Shown here: positions 8,891 through 17,757 of the stretch, piece by piece
Layout: every line of letters begins with the position of its first letter
Position numbering within the stretch: position 1 is the first letter of the stretch
Origin: SHLQ01 sp964562985
GTDB taxonomy: Bacteria > Actinomycetota > Acidimicrobiia > Acidimicrobiales > SHLQ01
DNA length: 64,000 nucleotides
Direction: 5' to 3'
NCBI GenBank assembly: GCA_964562985.1
Contig: CAZLWE010000004.1
Coordinates: 1 to 64,000 of the forward strand
Notes under the pieces: model-generated
Told to the model about the DNA's origin: nothing
Seen by the model: the letters and a program-made list of their open reading frames with translations, nothing else
The model's database searches: none
Translations under genes and position numbers: made by a program

Positions 8891-9729
8891 GATGGGTCTT
8901 CGTCGGTGAAGTCCGTGCCGAGGTAGGCGTCGATGACGGCGGGGTTCTCGCCAACCTGATCGGGCGTGCCCTCGGCGATCACTCGACCTTCGGCTAGCAC
9001 GGCTATCCAGTCGGAGATGCCCATGATTACGTCCATGTCGTGTTCGATGAAGATGATCGTCATACCGTCGTCGCGGAGCGCTTCGACATGACCCAGCAAT
9101 GATTGGACCAGCGCTGGATTGACCCCTGCCATTGGTTCGTCGAGCAGAACGATGTCGGGTTCGGTCATAAGCGAGCGGGCCATTTCGAGGAGCTTTCGCT
9201 GGCCACCCGACAGGGTCGCGGCGTACTCATCGCGCATGTGGGCCATGTTGAAGCGACCGAGCAGCTCCATTGCCTGGGCCTCAACCGCAGATTCCTTACC
9301 TCGCCAGCCGGACTTGAAGAACGCAGGAAGGAAGCGTTCGCCGGACTGGCCCGGCGCCGCGAGCATCATGTTCTGCAAACACGTCATCTTGGCCAGCGAC
9401 TTGGTGAGCTGGAAGGTGCGAACCATCCCTGACCGAGCAATCCGATAGGGCTGCATGCCGTCGAGTCGTTTTCCATTGAGGTGCCACTCGCCGGTCGTCG
9501 GCTCATCGAATCCCGAGATCACGTTGAATAGCGTTGTTTTGCCAGCACCGTTCGGGCCGATCAGTGCGGTGATAGTGCCGCGTTGAATCTCGAGATGGTC
9601 GACATTGACCGCGAGGAGACCACCAAAGGCTCGCTTGACGTCGTCGATAACCAAGATCGGGTCGGGTTTTGGCGAGCCCGGTTCGGGAGCGATCCCCTCC
9701 ATCTCGGGCCGGGTCGCGTCAGGCTGCAT
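8887..9729 (-). CDS. livG: branched-chain amino acid ABC transporter ATPase LivG
   Basis: A 280-aa ABC ATPase of the LivG type: Walker A GPNGAGKTT, a long insertion between Walker A and signature including MVRTFQLTKSLAKMTCLQNM (LivG hallmark), signature LSGGQRKLLEMARSL, Walker B IVLLDEPMAGVNP and IIFIEHDMDVIM. The C-terminus AEGTPDQVGENPAVIDAYLG is the BCA_ABC_TP_C extension. The gene overlaps livM by 11 bp and livF by 4 bp. Confidence 0.93.
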   Translation of the reverse strand: MQPDATRPEMEGIAPEPGSPKPDPILVIDDVKRAFGGLLAVNVDHLEIQRGTITALIGPNGAGKTTLFNVISGFDEPTTGEWHLNGKRLDGMQPYRIARSGMVRTFQLTKSLAKMTCLQNMMLAAPGQSGERFLPAFFKSGWRGKESAVEAQAMELLGRFNMAHMRDEYAATLSGGQRKLLEMARSLMTEPDIVLLDEPMAGVNPALVQSLLGHVEALRDDGMTIIFIEHDMDVIMGISDWIAVLAEGRVIAEGTPDQVGENPAVIDAYLGTDFTDEDPS

Positions 9730-11116
9730 CGAGCAGAGCCTCCTCGCGTTTACCGAACATGCCCTGCGGTCTCCAGATCATGAGCGACGCAAGGGTCAGG
9801 CCAAGTACCACGAAGCGCACGGACGAGACCTGATTTGGGTCGAGCACAACTTCGGGGATCCAGCCACGCTCGACCATCTGATCGAGCGACCCTTCGATGA
9901 ACAAGATGAAGAACCAGAAGACGATTGCTCCGGCGATCGGCCCTTTGATCGTGGCTGCGCCGCCGAGGATGAGCACCGTCCAGATGAAGAACGTGGTCTG
10001 GGTGCGGAAGGACTCCGGGTTGAAGAACGCTTGATCCATGGCCCGAGTCATTCCGGCCAGTGCGGTGATGATGCCGCCGACGATAAAGCTCTGCAGCTTG
10101 TAGGAGAAGGCATTCTTGCCGACGGCGCGCGCAGCGTCTTCGTCCTCGCGGATGGCCTTCATCACTCGGCCCCACGGGGAATTCACGAGCTTCCAGACCA
10201 CGAAGCTCGACAGCGCCACTAGTGACCACGTCACGGTGATTACCCACATCTGACGATCGTTGTATGTGGTCTGTTCGAGCACGTCGCCAAACCATGGGAT
10301 CACCCCGAGCAGATCGCCCAGCAGCGGGAGGTCGGTGATCGTGTAGGCGTCGTTGGTGGGCCAGGGGTTCCAGCTATAAAACGTCTCCACGATGCTGGGC
10401 TCGTCCGGACGCGGAATGCCGAACGGCCCACCGGTTGAACCCTCAAAGATCCTGGCACCCCAGATACCGATCGACGCGAAAAGGACCCCGAGCATCGCAG
10501 CGATTCCTGCGATCCATTGGAGGACAGGTGAGCCGAGCTTCGGGAGTGCGTAGGTGAGGAATCCGACCGTGCTGATGAGGAGCAACAAGATGATGGCCAT
10601 CGAGAAGAAGTTGTCGGAGCGAAAAGCGACTCGGAGTACCTCACCCGCGGCGATCGTGGTGATGGCCAAGAAATCGCCACGAAGTCGAAGACTCGGTAGG
10701 CCGAGCAGCAATGCCAAGAAGGCGGCGGCGATCAATCCCACGGCAATGCCCAACAGGAAATGGCCGCCATTGGTAATGGTGATGCCCATGCCGTAGGCAC
10801 CAGCAGCCATAAACGCCACCGGGCCAAAGTTGAGCAAACCGGTGTAGCCGTAGTTCAAGTTCACGCCGATCGCGGCCAACGCGAACACGGCACCCTGCAC
10901 ACCGAACGCGCTGCGGAACGAACCGGCGAGGATGTTTTCGGTATCGAACCCGGCGATGGACAAGATGATCAGAACAGCAACGACCGCAGCCGCGATTAGC
11001 CACCCGACCAATGGACGCTTGGCGCCCTCCTCGGCCTGTTCGAGCATGGTCTTACCGTCGGCCTCATCGGGTTCGTCAGGGCCGCCGATATCAGGGGTTT
11101 CATCGATGAGGGTCAT
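9719..11116 (-). CDS. livM: branched-chain amino acid ABC transporter permease LivM
   Basis: A 465-aa inner-membrane permease (BPD_transp_2). An acidic cytosolic N-terminus of about 45 residues precedes some 9-10 membrane segments. Family motifs are GVNLNYGYTGLLNFGPVAFMAAGAY, LPSLRLRGDFLAITTIAAGE, and the EAA-like loop SPWGRVMKAIREDEDAARAVGKN. ATG 11116 overlaps the livH stop as ATGA, with GAGGG ten bases upstream; an earlier in-frame start at 11344 would lie deep inside livH and is rejected. Confidence 0.92.
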   Translation of the reverse strand: MTLIDETPDIGGPDEPDEADGKTMLEQAEEGAKRPLVGWLIAAAVVAVLIILSIAGFDTENILAGSFRSAFGVQGAVFALAAIGVNLNYGYTGLLNFGPVAFMAAGAYGMGITITNGGHFLLGIAVGLIAAAFLALLLGLPSLRLRGDFLAITTIAAGEVLRVAFRSDNFFSMAIILLLLISTVGFLTYALPKLGSPVLQWIAGIAAMLGVLFASIGIWGARIFEGSTGGPFGIPRPDEPSIVETFYSWNPWPTNDAYTITDLPLLGDLLGVIPWFGDVLEQTTYNDRQMWVITVTWSLVALSSFVVWKLVNSPWGRVMKAIREDEDAARAVGKNAFSYKLQSFIVGGIITALAGMTRAMDQAFFNPESFRTQTTFFIWTVLILGGAATIKGPIAGAIVFWFFILFIEGSLDQMVERGWIPEVVLDPNQVSSVRFVVLGLTLASLMIWRPQGMFGKREEALLDAA

Positions 11117-12435
11117 CCGAAGCGTTCCCTCTGGCCGAGGACGCCTTGCGGCCGCACGATCAAGATGATGATCAGGACGGTTAATGCGACCAAGAATTTG
11201 AGATCGTTGTCGAGCCACAGCGTGCTCATCTCCGACGCGATACCGATCGCCAGCCCGCCGACCATGGCGCCGTAGGCCGTGCCGAGACCGCCCAAGGTCA
11301 CCGCGGCGAAGATCAACAACAGTTGTCGTTCGCCCATCTGCCACGACACCTGCTGGGTCATACCGATGAAGATGCCCGCTAAGGCAGCAAGACCGCTACC
11401 CGCGATCCATACCGCGAGGATCGTCTTCTTGACGTCAATACCCGACGATTCGGACAGGTCCCGGTTGTCGGCAACGGCCCGCATTGCCGTGCCGAGTTTG
11501 GTGCGCTGCAGCAGGAGTCCGGTCAAGGCGAGCACGACGAGGGAGATAACGATGATGAAGTAGTCCTTGGGCGGCAGCGAAAGTGGGCCGATGTCGTAGT
11601 TGGTCTGGATTCGGAAGTCCGAGAAGAACTGCCGCTCAGACCCGAAGTAGATCAAGAACAGGTAGCGCATCAGAAACGCCAGCCCGATCGAGACGACCAT
11701 CAGCGAGATCAGACTCAGCCGGCGTTCTCGCAACGGAGCGAACAGGCCTCGCTCAAGCACGAACCCCAGCACACCACCCGCGAGCACCCCAACAAAGAGT
11801 GCCAGTATCAGTGGAATGCCGGTGCTGTCCTCGACCCACCAGGTAACCACTGCGCCGAAGCCCACCATCTCGGAGTGGGCGAAGTTGACCAGTCCGGTGA
11901 CGCCGTAGATCAAGGAGAGTCCGACTGCGGCAAGGGCCACCAGGGAGCCGACTCTGATTCCGGACATGAATCGGTCGAGGTATCGAGCGAAGGTGTTGTC
12001 GCCTGCTGCCGAGCCGATAGCGGTGACCTCGCTGCCGTCAGCAGCGCCATCGAGCGCAAACAATGCAGCCCGGCTTCGAGTCGTGATCTCGACATCGCGT
12101 TGGGTCACGTCGGGATCACGCAACGTCACGCCGGCTGGCAAGGAGTCAATGTTGATGGCCACCGTATACACGCCCGGCCCTGGAACCGATATCTCCCAGG
12201 AGCCGTCGGCAATGCTTGCGGCCATCCCGACGTCGGCGCCGTCTTGGATAACGGTGAACTCGACACCCTCCACTGGTTCACGATCGCCATCACGGACGGT
12301 ACCGGTGATAGTAAGGCCGCCTTCGTCTTGGGCACCAGCTGTGGCTGGTACCAGGAGACCCGCGAACAATGTCAGGACGAAGGCCAACAGGCCCGCCAGG
12401 GCGGCTGTACGCGAGAGGTGCTCCACGGCGGTCAC
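11113..12435 (-). CDS. livH: LivH permease with an N-terminal secreted beta-sandwich domain
   Basis: A 440-aa protein. Residues 1-36 look like a signal peptide (LLAFVLTLFAGLLVPATAGA). Residues about 42-125 resemble a carboxypeptidase-regulatory or transthyretin-like beta-sandwich (GTVRDGDREPVEGVEFTV, GSWEISVPGPGVYTVAI). The LivH permease fold follows (RVGSLVALAAVGLSLIYGVTGLVNFAHSE, MRAVADNRDLSESSGID, LGGLGTAYGAMVGGLAIG). Ordinary LivH proteins are about 290 aa and start at the permease, so the first 150 residues are an addition predicted to lie outside the membrane, possibly docking the binding protein. First gene of livHMGF; 64 bp downstream of the 2OG oxygenase gene. Confidence 0.88.
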   Translation of the reverse strand: MTAVEHLSRTAALAGLLAFVLTLFAGLLVPATAGAQDEGGLTITGTVRDGDREPVEGVEFTVIQDGADVGMAASIADGSWEISVPGPGVYTVAINIDSLPAGVTLRDPDVTQRDVEITTRSRAALFALDGAADGSEVTAIGSAAGDNTFARYLDRFMSGIRVGSLVALAAVGLSLIYGVTGLVNFAHSEMVGFGAVVTWWVEDSTGIPLILALFVGVLAGGVLGFVLERGLFAPLRERRLSLISLMVVSIGLAFLMRYLFLIYFGSERQFFSDFRIQTNYDIGPLSLPPKDYFIIVISLVVLALTGLLLQRTKLGTAMRAVADNRDLSESSGIDVKKTILAVWIAGSGLAALAGIFIGMTQQVSWQMGERQLLLIFAAVTLGGLGTAYGAMVGGLAIGIASEMSTLWLDNDLKFLVALTVLIIILIVRPQGVLGQRERFG

Positions 12436-12499
12436 TTTACTACCCGCTATCTCGCTGGGACGAACTCAAAGGTTGGCCGGCCGCGGCCCAAGCCCGGGC

Positions 12500-13597
12500 T
12501 CAGACCGTTTCGTCGACGGCGTAGTCCGCGCCATAGAACTTGGCGGTCGTTCGGGTGTGGAACGTGATCACCTTGATCGGTTCGTATTTCGCCTCACCTG
12601 TTCCTGGCAGTGCCTCGAGAATGTCGTCGGGCGATAAGTATGCGGCCAACGGAAAGCTCGTCCGGCCCTGCATACGGTCGGCGGGGTCGCGCGGCGGGCT
12701 AACCCGGTGGGTAGTCGACGGCAGTAGGTCGTTTGATAGCCGCTGGAGATAGTCACCGGTGTTCATGATGATCGAGCCAGGCGGGGCGTCGAGGCGTACC
12801 CAGCGGCCGTTGCGATGCAGTACCTGAAGGCCTTCGGTGGTGGGCGCCGGAAGCAGAGTGAAGACGTCGATGTCTTCATGGCCGAGCAATCGCCCGGCAC
12901 CGGACCCGTCGTCGAGGCCCTCGTAGGGCGGGTACCAGTTGAGTCGCAAGCCGAACCGGGGGTCGGTCAGACGATCGTCGTATAAGTGCGGATCACAACC
13001 GACCCAGGTGAGGATGGCCTGCATGAGCGGCACGAAGAGCGCGGTACCGGCCTCGACCCAACGGCGAAAGGTAGGAACCGCTGTGGGGTCGGGCCAAAAG
13101 GCCGGCGTATCGTGAACCACACCTGGTTCGAGCCCAAATGCTCGACGGCCGAAGACCCAGCCCTCGACCAGATCCGGGTGGATGTCGCTGGTCTCGGTGA
13201 TCGGGAAGTAGCCCTCGCTGACCGCTTCGTAGCGCTCGGCCCGAAACGGCATCTTTGCATCGAGGGGACGGTCGAAGAAGGCCTCGATTGCGTCGTCGAG
13301 TTCGACGAACAGGCTGGGATCGACTCCGTGACCGGTGAGGATGACGAAACCAATATCGTGCATCGCCGAACCGAGTTGGTCCACGAACTCGGCTCGCTCG
13401 GCCGCGTCACCGGTGAGCCACTTGCTCAGATCGACGGTGGTGAACTCGAAGTCGTCGTTGAACGCGTCGGCGCCATCGGCTACCTCAGCCAGGTGATAGT
13501 CGGGCTTGTCGACTTGATCGAAGCGCGAGAACTCATGACTCGAAGCGTGACTTCCAGCCTGCTTGTCAGGCACCTGCGGGTCGCCGGTTTCACCCAT
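12500..13597 (-). CDS. isopenicillin N synthase-like 2OG-Fe(II) oxygenase
   Basis: A 365-aa member of the non-heme iron dioxygenase family with an N-terminal DIOX_N block (SAMHDIGFVILTGHGVD) and a C-terminal 2OG-FeII_Oxy domain. Iron ligands are seen as HED in LLGHEDIDVFTLL (His and the second Asp) and the distal His in STTHRVSPP; the 2OG-binding Arg is followed by TSFPLAAYLSP. It has about 50 unordered residues at the N-terminus. It is divergent from the MarR gene across an 87-bp AT-rich gap and upstream of livHMGF on the same strand. The substrate is unknown; context suggests an aromatic or amino-acid-derived compound. Confidence 0.85.
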   Translation of the reverse strand: MGETGDPQVPDKQAGSHASSHEFSRFDQVDKPDYHLAEVADGADAFNDDFEFTTVDLSKWLTGDAAERAEFVDQLGSAMHDIGFVILTGHGVDPSLFVELDDAIEAFFDRPLDAKMPFRAERYEAVSEGYFPITETSDIHPDLVEGWVFGRRAFGLEPGVVHDTPAFWPDPTAVPTFRRWVEAGTALFVPLMQAILTWVGCDPHLYDDRLTDPRFGLRLNWYPPYEGLDDGSGAGRLLGHEDIDVFTLLPAPTTEGLQVLHRNGRWVRLDAPPGSIIMNTGDYLQRLSNDLLPSTTHRVSPPRDPADRMQGRTSFPLAAYLSPDDILEALPGTGEAKYEPIKVITFHTRTTAKFYGADYAVDETV

Positions 13598-13647
13598 CTC
13601 CCAACCCTATATCCCAGAGGTTCAACGGCCCGGTGCTAGAGCTCTGC

Positions 13648-13685
13648 TTGACATACATTTATATGAATATATATTTTTCCTACCA
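13648..13685 (+). promoter_or_regulatory. candidate leaderless promoter and operator of the marR-kyn operon
   Basis: TTGACA (13648-13653), a 16-bp spacer and TATATT (13670-13675) lie just ten bases before the ATG at 13685, and no ribosome site is present, so transcription probably begins at or next to the start codon. A 12-bp palindrome TATATGAATATA (13660-13671) sits in the spacer, where a bound MarR dimer would block polymerase. Confidence 0.7.
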
Positions 13686-14146
13686 TGGCGAACGAACCCG
13701 GGTTCCTGCAGAGCTATCTGCCCTATGTCTTGCGGCGTGCCGACCAGGTGTTGTCGGCTCCGTTCTACGAAGCCCTCGCCGAGCACAACATCGGTCGATC
13801 GCAGTGGCGCGTACTCGCGGTACTCGAAGACCTCGGCGAACTCTCTGTACTTGCGCTCGCCGATGCAGCTCTGAGTCCGCAACCGACCGTGACCCACGCC
13901 CTTCGACGTTTGGAGAAGCGGGGCCTTGTCCGTAGAACGACGGGCGAGCACGATAGGCGAACCCGCTTCATTTCGATCACGCCGACGGGCAGCGAAGTGA
14001 CCCGGACGCTAATGGACGAGGCACTTCGCCTTGAGCAGGACGCGCTTCGCGAACTCGGTGGTATCGACGAATTGATCGACCAACTCAGCGAACTGGCGAA
14101 CACGGTGAGACGGGCGCAGAACGCCGAATATGAGATGGGGGCCTAA
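13685..14146 (+). CDS. MarR family transcriptional regulator
   Basis: A 153-aa MarR-type winged-helix repressor. The recognition region is GELSVLALADAALSPQPTVTHALRRLEKRGLVRR and the wing TTGEHDRRTRFISITPTG contains the DxR signature. The gene ends three bases before kynU on the same strand, so it probably autoregulates the kynurenine operon and may sense a kynurenine-type metabolite. The divergent oxygenase gene shares the intergenic region and could also be a target. Confidence 0.9.
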   Translation: MANEPGFLQSYLPYVLRRADQVLSAPFYEALAEHNIGRSQWRVLAVLEDLGELSVLALADAALSPQPTVTHALRRLEKRGLVRRTTGEHDRRTRFISITPTGSEVTRTLMDEALRLEQDALRELGGIDELIDQLSELANTVRRAQNAEYEMGA

Positions 14147-14149
14147 GAG

Positions 14150-15397
14150 ATGAACGGCGTAGACCAAACCGCAGCGCAACTCGACGCCACCGACCCACTC
14201 GCTGAGTTTCGAGCGGAGTTCGAGCTGCCCGAGGGCATCTACCTCGTAGGCAACTCGCTTGGCGCACTACCCAAGCGGGTTCGCTCGGCAATCCAGGTGG
14301 AGCTCGACCGCTGGGCCACGATCGGCGTTGAGGGACACTTCACCGGTGAACTCGCGTGGAAGGACTATCACGAGCTCATCACCGATTCGTTTGCCAGGCT
14401 GGTCGGCGCCCACGGCGATGAAGTCGTGGCGATGAACGCACTAACGGTCAACCTTCACCTGTTGATGGTGAGCTTCTATCGCCCAACTCCGCAGCGCCAC
14501 AAGATCCTGATCGAAGCAGGGGCGTTTCCCTCGGACCATTTCGCTGCAGAATCCCAGATTCGCCAGCGAGGCTTCGATCCGGCTGGGTCGTTGGTAACAG
14601 TTGCCCCGCGAGACGGCGAGGCCCTACTGCGCACGGAAGACATCTTGGCAACGATCGCCGACCATGGCGACGAACTGAGACTGGTTATGCTTCCCGGGAT
14701 TCAGTACTACACCGGCCAGGTCATGCCAATGGCCGAGATCGTCGAAGCAGCTCACGAGGTCGGCGCGGTCGTCGGGTTCGATCTGGCCCACGCGGTCGGC
14801 AATATCGAACTCAACCTGCACAACATCAATGCGGACTTCGCCGCATGGTGCACCTATAAGTACGTGAACAGCGGACCCGGTGGAGTCGCCGGCGCCTTTG
14901 TGCATCGCCGTCACATCAACGACCAGAGCCTGCCGAAGTTTCTCGGATGGTGGGGCACCAACCCGGAAACCCGCTTCAAGATGGAGAACGTGTTCGATGC
15001 AATGCCTACGGTCGAGTCGTGGCAGCTGTCGAACACACCGATATTTCAGATGGCGGCATTGCGGGCATCGCTAGAACTGTTCGATGAGGCCGGTGGCATC
15101 GGGCCACTACGAGCAAAGTCGGAAAAGCAGATTCGCTTCTTCGATCGACGTCTTGGCGAATCGCTTGGTGACCGGGTCAAGAATCTGTCACCGACCGACA
15201 TGACCGCACGCGGTTGCCAGTTCGCGCTACAGGTCATGAGTGGGAACGGCAGGGCGGTCTTCGAGCAACTTGAGCGCGAGCGAGTGTTCTGCGATTGGCG
15301 AGAGCCCGATGTGATTCGGGTAGCGCCCGTGCCGCTCTACAATTCGTTTGATGACATCGACCGGTTCGTCCAGATACTCGACAGAATTGTCCCATGA
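14150..15397 (+). CDS. kynU: kynureninase
   Basis: A 415-aa fold-type I PLP enzyme that cleaves kynurenine or 3-hydroxykynurenine to (3-hydroxy)anthranilate and alanine. The PLP lysine is K237 in CTYKYVNSGPG; D211 in GFDLAHAVGN contacts the pyridine nitrogen; the N-terminal YLVGNSLGALP and the FLGWWGTNP block are kynureninase hallmarks. Length matches the family. Translation is coupled to kmo (ATGA overlap at 15394). The ATG at 14150 follows AGAG right after the marR stop. Confidence 0.94.
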   Translation: MNGVDQTAAQLDATDPLAEFRAEFELPEGIYLVGNSLGALPKRVRSAIQVELDRWATIGVEGHFTGELAWKDYHELITDSFARLVGAHGDEVVAMNALTVNLHLLMVSFYRPTPQRHKILIEAGAFPSDHFAAESQIRQRGFDPAGSLVTVAPRDGEALLRTEDILATIADHGDELRLVMLPGIQYYTGQVMPMAEIVEAAHEVGAVVGFDLAHAVGNIELNLHNINADFAAWCTYKYVNSGPGGVAGAFVHRRHINDQSLPKFLGWWGTNPETRFKMENVFDAMPTVESWQLSNTPIFQMAALRASLELFDEAGGIGPLRAKSEKQIRFFDRRLGESLGDRVKNLSPTDMTARGCQFALQVMSGNGRAVFEQLERERVFCDWREPDVIRVAPVPLYNSFDDIDRFVQILDRIVP

Positions 15398-16794
15398 GTA
15401 GGACGGTCGACGGAGCTTCGCAGACGCTCGCCGATCGACTTCAGGCCAACGGTCCGGTGGTGATTGTTGGGGCAGGGCAAGCGGGTGCGCTGCTGGCCAT
15501 TTACCTCGCCCGTGCCGGTTGTGATGTAACCGTGTACGAGAGTCGACCCGATCTACGGCGGGTCGACATCGATTCCGGTCGCTCGATCAACCTTGCACTA
15601 GCGACAAGGGGCATCGTGCCGCTGGTCGAAGTCGGCGTGATCGACCGTGTCGACGAGATCACGATTCCGATGCGAGGTCGTATGGTTCACGCCGACGGCG
15701 ACCCGACGCCTGAACTATTGCGGTACGGGATCAAGGCTCACGAGGTCATTCACTCGGTCTCACGCAGCGATCTCAACGCGATCTTGCTCGACACAGCCGA
15801 AGCGACGGGACGGGTTTCGATCGAGTTCGACACGCGGGTCAAATCGGTCGATCTCGAGAACAACCTCGTGCGCTTCGAGGATGGCCGCGAAGCGGGGTTC
15901 GGACTGATCTTCGGCGCAGACGGAGCCGGATCCCGGGTTCGCAAATCGATCGCCAAAGCCGGGTCTTGCGTATCCCGGACCGAATGGCTCGACCACGACT
16001 ACAAAGAGCTGGAGATTCCTCCACTCGATGACGGTGGGCATCGACTCGACCCGAACGCGCTGCACATCTGGCCCCGAGGCGAGCTCATGTTGATCGCGCT
16101 GGCCAACCCGACCGGCGATTTCACCGCCACCCTCTTTGCGCCGAAGAAGACGTTCACCAAGCTCACCAGCGCATCCGCGGTCGACGAGTTCTTCGCGGAA
16201 GTATTCGGCGACTTCGTGCCACTCGTGCCGAACATTGCCGATCAGTTTCTTGCAAACCCGGCCGGCCGGCTTGGCACCGTGCGAGCGACAGGCTGGAGCC
16301 ACCACGACCGAGCGGTCATCGTCGGCGATGCCGCGCACGCTATCGTGCCGTTTCACGGACAGGGCATGAACGCCGCGCTCGAGTCGGTCCGCCTATTGGT
16401 AAGCCATCTCATCGAGACCGAGGGTCCGTTGGGCCGGGTGTTTCGGGCCTACGAACAGGAGCGCAAGCGCGATACTGATGCGATCGCCCAGATGGCGCTT
16501 CGCAACTACATCGAGATGCGTTCCGGCGTCGTCGACCCCGACTACCTTGCCGCACGCTCGCTGGCCCTCGAACTGCAATCACGTCACCCCGACCACCTCA
16601 GCCCGCGCTACAACATGGTCATGTTCTCGACCATGCCCTACGGAGAAGCTCGATGGCGCTCCAGAGTGAACAGAGGGATCATCAAGAGGGCGTTAGCCGA
16701 CCCGGAACTCGATGTCGATGGACTCGTCCGAGACCTCACGCCGCTACCGGCGCTCGACCCGCTTGCCGACCCCCAAGCACTTTCCGTTTCATGA
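15394..16794 (+). CDS. kmo: kynurenine 3-monooxygenase
   Basis: A 466-aa FAD hydroxylase that makes 3-hydroxykynurenine with NADPH and O2. Motifs: GAGQAGALLAIYLARAG dinucleotide fold near residue 25, SGRSINLALATRG specific to KMO, the GD motif VGDAAHAIVPFHGQGMNAALES near residue 310, and a C-terminal FSTMPYGEA region. It overlaps kynU and the following bicupin gene by four bases each, giving a tightly coupled operon. The product would be cleaved by kynureninase to 3-hydroxyanthranilate. Confidence 0.93.
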   Translation: MSRTVDGASQTLADRLQANGPVVIVGAGQAGALLAIYLARAGCDVTVYESRPDLRRVDIDSGRSINLALATRGIVPLVEVGVIDRVDEITIPMRGRMVHADGDPTPELLRYGIKAHEVIHSVSRSDLNAILLDTAEATGRVSIEFDTRVKSVDLENNLVRFEDGREAGFGLIFGADGAGSRVRKSIAKAGSCVSRTEWLDHDYKELEIPPLDDGGHRLDPNALHIWPRGELMLIALANPTGDFTATLFAPKKTFTKLTSASAVDEFFAEVFGDFVPLVPNIADQFLANPAGRLGTVRATGWSHHDRAVIVGDAAHAIVPFHGQGMNAALESVRLLVSHLIETEGPLGRVFRAYEQERKRDTDAIAQMALRNYIEMRSGVVDPDYLAARSLALELQSRHPDHLSPRYNMVMFSTMPYGEARWRSRVNRGIIKRALADPELDVDGLVRDLTPLPALDPLADPQALSVS

Positions 16795-17747
16795 CCACCA
16801 TCGAGTCAGAACCCGAGTCCTTCGACAAGACGCTTGCGTTGTTTACTGAGCAGCTCGGCTATCGCCTGGAAATGATTTCACCAGCCGACGATCCGGCCAT
16901 AGCGATCGTCGAACGCGACGGTCATCGACTGGAGATTCGACGTGGGGAACCCACCGCGTCAACCGCCGACGGGCTGGCCATTCCCGAGCTGAAGCCGGCG
17001 CGTCATATCGCGACTATGGCTACCGCCGCGTGGAACTCGGGCCGCGCCGGCATGCGCTATCGAGACCTCATCCCCGACCGCCTCGGTGGCCGTTTCATCG
17101 CCAGTCATATCGAAGTGTGCGACGGTGGTCCGGTCCCCGACATGGTCCATCACCACGCGATCCGGTTCCAACTCATTGTTTGCCAACGTGGCTGGGTTGA
17201 CGTCGTATACGAAGATCAGGGCCCTGCGTTCCGCCTCGTTGAAGGTGACGCGGTCTTGCAGCCGCCCCACATTCGCCACCGCGTGCTCGCAAGCTCGGCC
17301 GGTGCGCGAGTGGTCGAGATTGGTTGCCCCGCCCACCACGACACGCTCTTCGATCACGAACTCGAGCTGCCAACGACCACGATCGACCCCGACCGAAACT
17401 TTGGCGGTCAGAAATTCGTGTGGCATCGCAAGGACGAAACCGCGTGGGAGCCAGCTCGATTCGACGGTTTCGAGGTTCAGGTCTCGAACATCGCTGCGGC
17501 AACCGACGGGTTAGCTGACATGCGCATCCTTCGGCCCGGCACGAGCGATCGATTGGCCGCGGACGCCGACAACGCTGAGTTCCACTTTCTGTTCGTGCTC
17601 AACGGAACAGCGCAAGTCGGCATCGGCCCCGACGAGGCGTTCGAAGCGGTCGAAGGCGACGCAGTGACGTTGGCTCCGAGCGACGCGTGGAGCCTCTCCG
17701 AGGCATCTGAGGACCTTCGAATCCTCGCAATCCGCCTACCGGGGTAG
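16791..17747 (+). CDS. two-cupin protein in the kynurenine operon
   Basis: A 318-aa protein starting at the ATGA overlap with kmo (16791). Residues 1-60 resemble a fragment of a glyoxalase-like fold (ALFTEQLGYRLEM, IAIVERDGHRLEIRRG). Two cupin barrels follow: the first with HHHAIRFQLIVCQRGWVDVVYED and GDAVLQPPHIRHRV, the second with AEFHFLFVLNGTAQVGIG and GDAVTLAPSDAW. The first barrel keeps several histidines and could bind a metal; the second lacks the histidine set. No standard 3-hydroxyanthranilate dioxygenase is seen nearby, so this is a candidate for that step or a helper role, but the activity is unproven. Confidence 0.75.
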   Translation: MTTIESEPESFDKTLALFTEQLGYRLEMISPADDPAIAIVERDGHRLEIRRGEPTASTADGLAIPELKPARHIATMATAAWNSGRAGMRYRDLIPDRLGGRFIASHIEVCDGGPVPDMVHHHAIRFQLIVCQRGWVDVVYEDQGPAFRLVEGDAVLQPPHIRHRVLASSAGARVVEIGCPAHHDTLFDHELELPTTTIDPDRNFGGQKFVWHRKDETAWEPARFDGFEVQVSNIAAATDGLADMRILRPGTSDRLAADADNAEFHFLFVLNGTAQVGIGPDEAFEAVEGDAVTLAPSDAWSLSEASEDLRILAIRLPG

Positions 17748-17757
17748 GCCCGTCACG

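Noticed and set aside
9605..10222. Acidic open frame opposite livM
   Set aside because: Overlaps a conserved permease coding region and shows no domain.
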